From Bacteroidia bacterium Ga0077558 (lineage in GTDB: Bacteria; Bacteroidota; Bacteroidia; Chitinophagales; Chitinophagaceae), in assembly GCA_001464625.1 (NCBI GenBank), contig LNFJ01000171.1, positions 1-64,000 of the forward strand: a DNA stretch of 64,000 bases, written 5' to 3'. Made by a program: the position numbers and the translations under genes. Numbering within the stretch: the stretch's first letter is position 1; each line of letters opens with the position of its first letter. The notes beneath the pieces are model-generated. The model saw nothing but the letters and a program-made list of their open reading frames with translations. It searched no databases and was not told the DNA's origin. Shown in pieces: positions 60,787 through 64,000 of the stretch.

Positions 60787-61518
60787 ATGAGAGTAACTTC
60801 AAGCACTGTTAAGAACAAACTACCTGACAAACCAAATGAAGACAATATTTGGGTTGATATTGGAGAAAATGTTTTCCTTGTAGTTGATGGCGTTTCAAGA
60901 GACAGAGAAGATGGTGTTTATCCTAATCCAAGCCCTTCTGTTGCATTGACAGAAGCCTTTGTTAATTTTTGTAAGCTGCGCTACGACAGCAAAAGCAATC
61001 TCAAAACTTTATTTCAAAAAGCTAACAAGGAAATAGAACAAATAAACAAAGGCTATACCGGTTATTTTAAGCCTGGCTTAGTTGCCCTAATAATCCGTAT
61101 TCAGAAAAGCAGGGCAGAGTGGGTTTCAGTAGGCGACTGCTTTGGCTTATTGTTTAGAAAAACCCATGTGAAAATTTTCAATAACAAGCAGACAGAGCGG
61201 CTACGAAAATCCAACCAAAAATTTGACAGTAAAACAATCAGAACAGAGATATGTAACAACCCCAATCATCCGTTAGCATATGGAGTATTAAATGGCAATG
61301 CAAACGCTGACTTTTTTATGGAAAGTGGTGAATTTGATATTGAAAGTAACGACACTATTTGCATTTTTTCAGATGGATTAGAAATGTTTGTAAACCCTAA
61401 ATTATCAAATTACATTTTAGAAAATACAGTTGAAAATATAATACTGTTAGCCGAACAACTTGAAATTGAACAAGGCATTAGAACCGACGATAAGACCATA
61501 ATTAAAATTCAAATTTGA
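60787..61518 (+). CDS. PP2C-family protein serine/threonine phosphatase
   Basis: A 243-residue stand-alone PP2C-like domain: NEDNIWVDIGENVFLVVDGVS (metal Asp), GLVALIIRIQKSRAEWVSVGD, IFSDGLEMF and RTDDKTIIKI (final metal Asp pair). It dephosphorylates Ser/Thr residues, with Mn/Mg. There is no membrane or sensor domain, and no kinase gene is near. It is the only plus-strand gene in the right-hand cluster, with its own promoter. Confidence 0.82.
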   Translation: MRVTSSTVKNKLPDKPNEDNIWVDIGENVFLVVDGVSRDREDGVYPNPSPSVALTEAFVNFCKLRYDSKSNLKTLFQKANKEIEQINKGYTGYFKPGLVALIIRIQKSRAEWVSVGDCFGLLFRKTHVKIFNNKQTERLRKSNQKFDSKTIRTEICNNPNHPLAYGVLNGNANADFFMESGEFDIESNDTICIFSDGLEMFVNPKLSNYILENTVENIILLAEQLEIEQGIRTDDKTIIKIQI

Positions 61519-61672
61519 CAAATGAAACGAACGTCCATCACGGCGTTTGCGTAAAATAAGTGTGACGGAATGTTGCTAAAAAATCAGGGAAGGATACATC
61601 GGCAGCGGTAGTTTCTAAATTATATCGGGTGTACAATTTGACAATGCACCGTTTCTCTACGTCTTCATTACA

Positions 61673-62803
61673 TTATAGATTCATATCAGGGTTTTCCATA
61701 TCGCCGGTAAATGAATCTTTTTTGTGCGGCAACGGTGCGGTAATTTTTTTGTAATCCATCTTTTTAATATTCATTAATAATTCCACGGTGTTATCCAGCA
61801 TTTCCCGGCTGCTTCGTTTTACATATTCGTTCTTTTTAAACTGTAATACGTTTTTGTCCATATCCTCAGCCGTCCACCCACGGCTCCATCCTACAAAACT
61901 AAAAGGCGGAATAACAAAACCGAGACTTGTAAAGAAGCTCATCATTTGACCCGACACCTGTTGAATATTATCCTGCCCGCCAGTAATAATAAATGAGGCC
62001 ACTTTGTTTTTAATAAGGATTTTATCTTTAATGGTTATTTGATTTTGTACTGTATTTAACCGTTCACACATTTTATAATATAGGGAGGAGGCCTGCCCCC
62101 ACCGGATAGGTGTAGCCAGCAATACAATATCGGCCCACAATACCATGTCGGTATAAATTTGTGTCATTCCATCGGCAGGTTCTGCCTCGGTAATACTGCA
62201 CGGCCAGTTACATGCCTGGGCATGTTGTGAATAGTAGCCCTCGCAATGCCTGAAATTCAAATTTCTCAATTTCAAAGTCTTTGTAGCGGCATTATGTTTC
62301 TCTTTTGCATATTCCAATACATCTTCTAAAGCAGCTTCTGATGTGGAATAACGGGGCAATCCATTATTCATATTGGTAGCAGAAATGCCCAATATGTTCA
62401 ATGAATCCGGTGTGGTTTGATACTTAAGCTTTACCAAATCTTCCAGTAAGGGAGAATCATGATTGGCTTTTTTAGCAGCAACAAGTTCTTTATCGTTTAG
62501 TAAAATATCATTGCCTTCTACTTTTACTTCAAAAACAGATTGTTGGTCGTGGTAGCCCGGCGGAGCAGCCCCAGATTCAATATTATATTCCCAGCCATGC
62601 CAGGGGCATGTTACATAGTAGCCATCGTTTTTTTTTTCTACACAACCCAGCCCCAATGGGCCGCCACGATGAAGGCAGGCGTTACCAAGTGCTGTAATTT
62701 TACCATTGTAATTAAACAGGGCAACTTTTTTATTACCCAACTTTACCACTTTTGATGTGCCGGCCGGCAGCTCACTTAATTCTAATACCTTTTGAAAAGC
62801 CAT
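61673..62803 (-). CDS. Rieske domain fused to flavodoxin-like NADPH:FMN reductase
   Basis: A 376-residue fusion. Residues ~1-110 form a Rieske 2Fe-2S domain (CLHRGGPLGLGC and CPWHGWEY supply the 2 Cys and 2 His). Residues ~130-340 are a flavodoxin-like NAD(P)H-dependent FMN reductase (LNILGISATNM, QACNWPCSITEAEPADGM, ADIVLLATPIRWGQASSLYY, SFIITGGQDNIQQVSGQMMS). The two parts could pass electrons within one chain. The partner oxygenase, if any, is not in view; the DM13-domain gene lies 48 bases upstream. Confidence 0.82.
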   Translation of the reverse strand: MAFQKVLELSELPAGTSKVVKLGNKKVALFNYNGKITALGNACLHRGGPLGLGCVEKKNDGYYVTCPWHGWEYNIESGAAPPGYHDQQSVFEVKVEGNDILLNDKELVAAKKANHDSPLLEDLVKLKYQTTPDSLNILGISATNMNNGLPRYSTSEAALEDVLEYAKEKHNAATKTLKLRNLNFRHCEGYYSQHAQACNWPCSITEAEPADGMTQIYTDMVLWADIVLLATPIRWGQASSLYYKMCERLNTVQNQITIKDKILIKNKVASFIITGGQDNIQQVSGQMMSFFTSLGFVIPPFSFVGWSRGWTAEDMDKNVLQFKKNEYVKRSSREMLDNTVELLMNIKKMDYKKITAPLPHKKDSFTGDMENPDMNL

Positions 62804-62851
62804 AATAGTTGTTTGCCATTGAATGATTATACGGATGCTATAAATAGCTGC

Positions 62852-63184
62852 TTAATCTCCGGTGAAAGACAACACCCCATGCCCAAAATAGGCCTGGTAT
62901 TGTTTACAATAAACTACTACAATATTATTTTTTGCAAGGTCAAGAGTAAGAGGCACAGTAAACTCGTTTACAGCTTTAGAATACTCATATCTTCCAATAT
63001 CAGTATTCTTAATATCAATCTTCCCTAATGGGTTTGGGCTAAGGGCAACCGTTACATCGGGTGCGCCGGTTTCCACCCAGAAGCCTTTTGCAAACCTTAA
63101 CAGTAAGCTATTATTATTGCGAATTAATTCTGCGGTGCCTTTAGCTTCAGGCCCATCAATTTTGGCAGTTGCGATAATTTTCAA
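62852..63184 (-). CDS. DM13 (electron-transfer) domain protein
   Basis: A 110-residue protein resembling the DM13 domain: GTAELIRNNNSLLLRFAKGF, VETGAPDVTVALSPN, DIGRYEYSKAVNEFTVPL and VVVYCKQYQAYFGHGVL, which includes the conserved lone Cys. DM13 domains are thought to transfer electrons through that Cys. It has no signal peptide, unlike most bacterial DM13 proteins, so the location is uncertain. It precedes the Rieske-flavodoxin gene on the same strand. Confidence 0.68.
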   Translation of the reverse strand: MKIIATAKIDGPEAKGTAELIRNNNSLLLRFAKGFWVETGAPDVTVALSPNPLGKIDIKNTDIGRYEYSKAVNEFTVPLTLDLAKNNIVVVYCKQYQAYFGHGVLSFTGD

Positions 63185-63249
63185 TTTAGCAAGTATTTAG
63201 GTTTAGAATGAAGTGGATAACCTGCAATATTCAATACCAACTACACCAT

Positions 63250-63990
63250 TTAAAATAACAGCAAAATAATAAAACCAAGTGCAATAAGAACTCCTGCGAA
63301 TTTTGGAGTACCATGTGTTGCTTCAGGAATAAGCGTTTCTGCAACCATTGCAATTAAAGCTCCTGCACCAAATAATTCTAAAACTGCAATAAATTCGTGC
63401 GATAATTGCTCGGCCAGTAAAAATCCTAAAACAGTTAATACAATAGTACCTACTGACACTAAACCCCAAACTGTATAAATCCATTTTTCACTACGGCCGG
63501 CTTCCTTCATGCCAGAAGAGCTTGAAATGGCTTCGGGCAAATTGCCCAATGCAATAGCAAGCAGTAAGGCATAATCAACTCCCTGAGACCATAAGGAAAG
63601 GCCAAGCACCAGCGCTTCGGGAATAGCATCCATAGCAGTGCCTACCATTATTGCAAGACCACTGCCCGGCTGCGCCTGTTCTGTTGGTTGTTCCACACAT
63701 ACACCACATCGTTTCCTGTTTTTAGCGCCAAGGTTAGCAATAATTGAATTTACATAACTAAATGCAAATGCACCGGTAAATAAAGCAACTAACCCATAGT
63801 ACAGGTTAATATTTTTGATTGCATTATGAAATAACTCAACTGTTGCTGTAGCCACCAGTAAACCTGAAGCTACGGCAACAATTTTTGAAATAACAGAGTG
63901 CTGAAGGTTTAGTTTTATACCGATTACTGACCCTATTATTATTCCGGTAACAGAGATGAACCCCCAAAAGGCAACTTCAGATAATGACAT
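63250..63990 (-). CDS. ZIP-family divalent-metal transporter
   Basis: A 246-residue protein with about eight helices. The helix-4 core is GTAMDAIPEALVLGLSLWSQ and helix 5 is ALGNLPEAISSSSGM. ZIP transporters have HNxPEG and HxxPEG in these places; here the metal-binding His residues are Asp or Gly, although the Pro-Glu pairs remain. The long 3-4 loop has a Cys-containing stretch (KRCGVCVEQPTEQ). It may be a divergent member with different metal preference. Complete: its ATG is inside the window. Confidence 0.78.
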   Translation of the reverse strand: MSLSEVAFWGFISVTGIIIGSVIGIKLNLQHSVISKIVAVASGLLVATATVELFHNAIKNINLYYGLVALFTGAFAFSYVNSIIANLGAKNRKRCGVCVEQPTEQAQPGSGLAIMVGTAMDAIPEALVLGLSLWSQGVDYALLLAIALGNLPEAISSSSGMKEAGRSEKWIYTVWGLVSVGTIVLTVLGFLLAEQLSHEFIAVLELFGAGALIAMVAETLIPEATHGTPKFAGVLIALGFIILLLF

Positions 63991-64000
63991 GATATTAATG

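Overview
The window looks like a chromosomal segment of an aerobic Bacteroidota bacterium, most likely of the Chitinophagaceae type (family-level placement is inference). The signs are an outer-membrane beta-barrel receptor with a carboxypeptidase-regulatory N-domain, lipoproteins with short lipoboxes, a receiver-less sigma-54 activator beside an LptE-like gene and secG, TAnnTTTG promoter cores, moderate-to-low GC, and many short hairpin repeats between genes. No rRNA, tRNA or CRISPR array was found.

Left part (1-13.4 kb): a TPR-CHAT protein that runs off the left edge; an outer-membrane receptor; then housekeeping genes on the plus strand: miaB, a sigma-54 activator, lptE-like, a helical protein and secG, closed by a strong terminator; then mltG, a YihY/BrkB membrane protein and a thioredoxin-like protein, also with a terminator. 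A TlpA-like thioredoxin and trmH lie on the opposite strand.

Pyrimidine-degradation region (13.4-26.4 kb): mmsA, a class III aminotransferase, an NCS1 nucleobase transporter, dihydropyrimidinase, a beta-ureidopropionase-like nitrilase, preT and preA. Together these would import uracil or thymine and carry the reductive pathway to acetyl-CoA or propionyl-CoA. The region is riddled with repeats: a Y1 (IS200/REP-type) transposase embedded in hairpins, four copies of a roughly 45-bp repeat, a four-helix-bundle (IVP) pseudogene with an internal stop, and a MITE-like element.

Middle part (26.4-37.6 kb): mixed single genes: a HEPN-like protein, a DUF559 nuclease-like protein, a saccharopine-dehydrogenase-like reductase, a secreted ricin-lectin/papain-like protein, a DUF1801 protein, a voltage-gated K+ channel and a large AsmA-like protein ending at a perfect palindromic terminator.

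Right part (37.8-64 kb): almost all minus strand and tightly packed. A 17-gene run (53.6 to 37.9 kb) contains egtD and egtB (ergothioneine synthesis) and an ABC importer resembling the ergothioneine transporter EgtUV but with its domains in the opposite order. It also holds a pyridine-nucleotide disulfide oxidoreductase, a thiolase, two MsrA proteins, a lipoprotein joining a thioredoxin fold to an MsrA-like domain, a hydrolase-OsmC fusion, an AhpD-like protein, an aldo/keto reductase, a DNA glycosylase-like protein and a His-rich GreA-C-domain protein. Upstream of it are msrB, a second OsmC, a CPGC thioredoxin-like protein, three small related proteins of one unassigned family (one of them inside the 17-gene run), a lactonase-like lipoprotein and pruA. 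Read together, this is a thiol/electrophile and oxidative-damage defence island built around ergothioneine, and it is the most interesting part of the window. A PP2C-like phosphatase, a Rieske-flavodoxin fusion, a DM13-domain protein and a ZIP-family transporter complete the right end.
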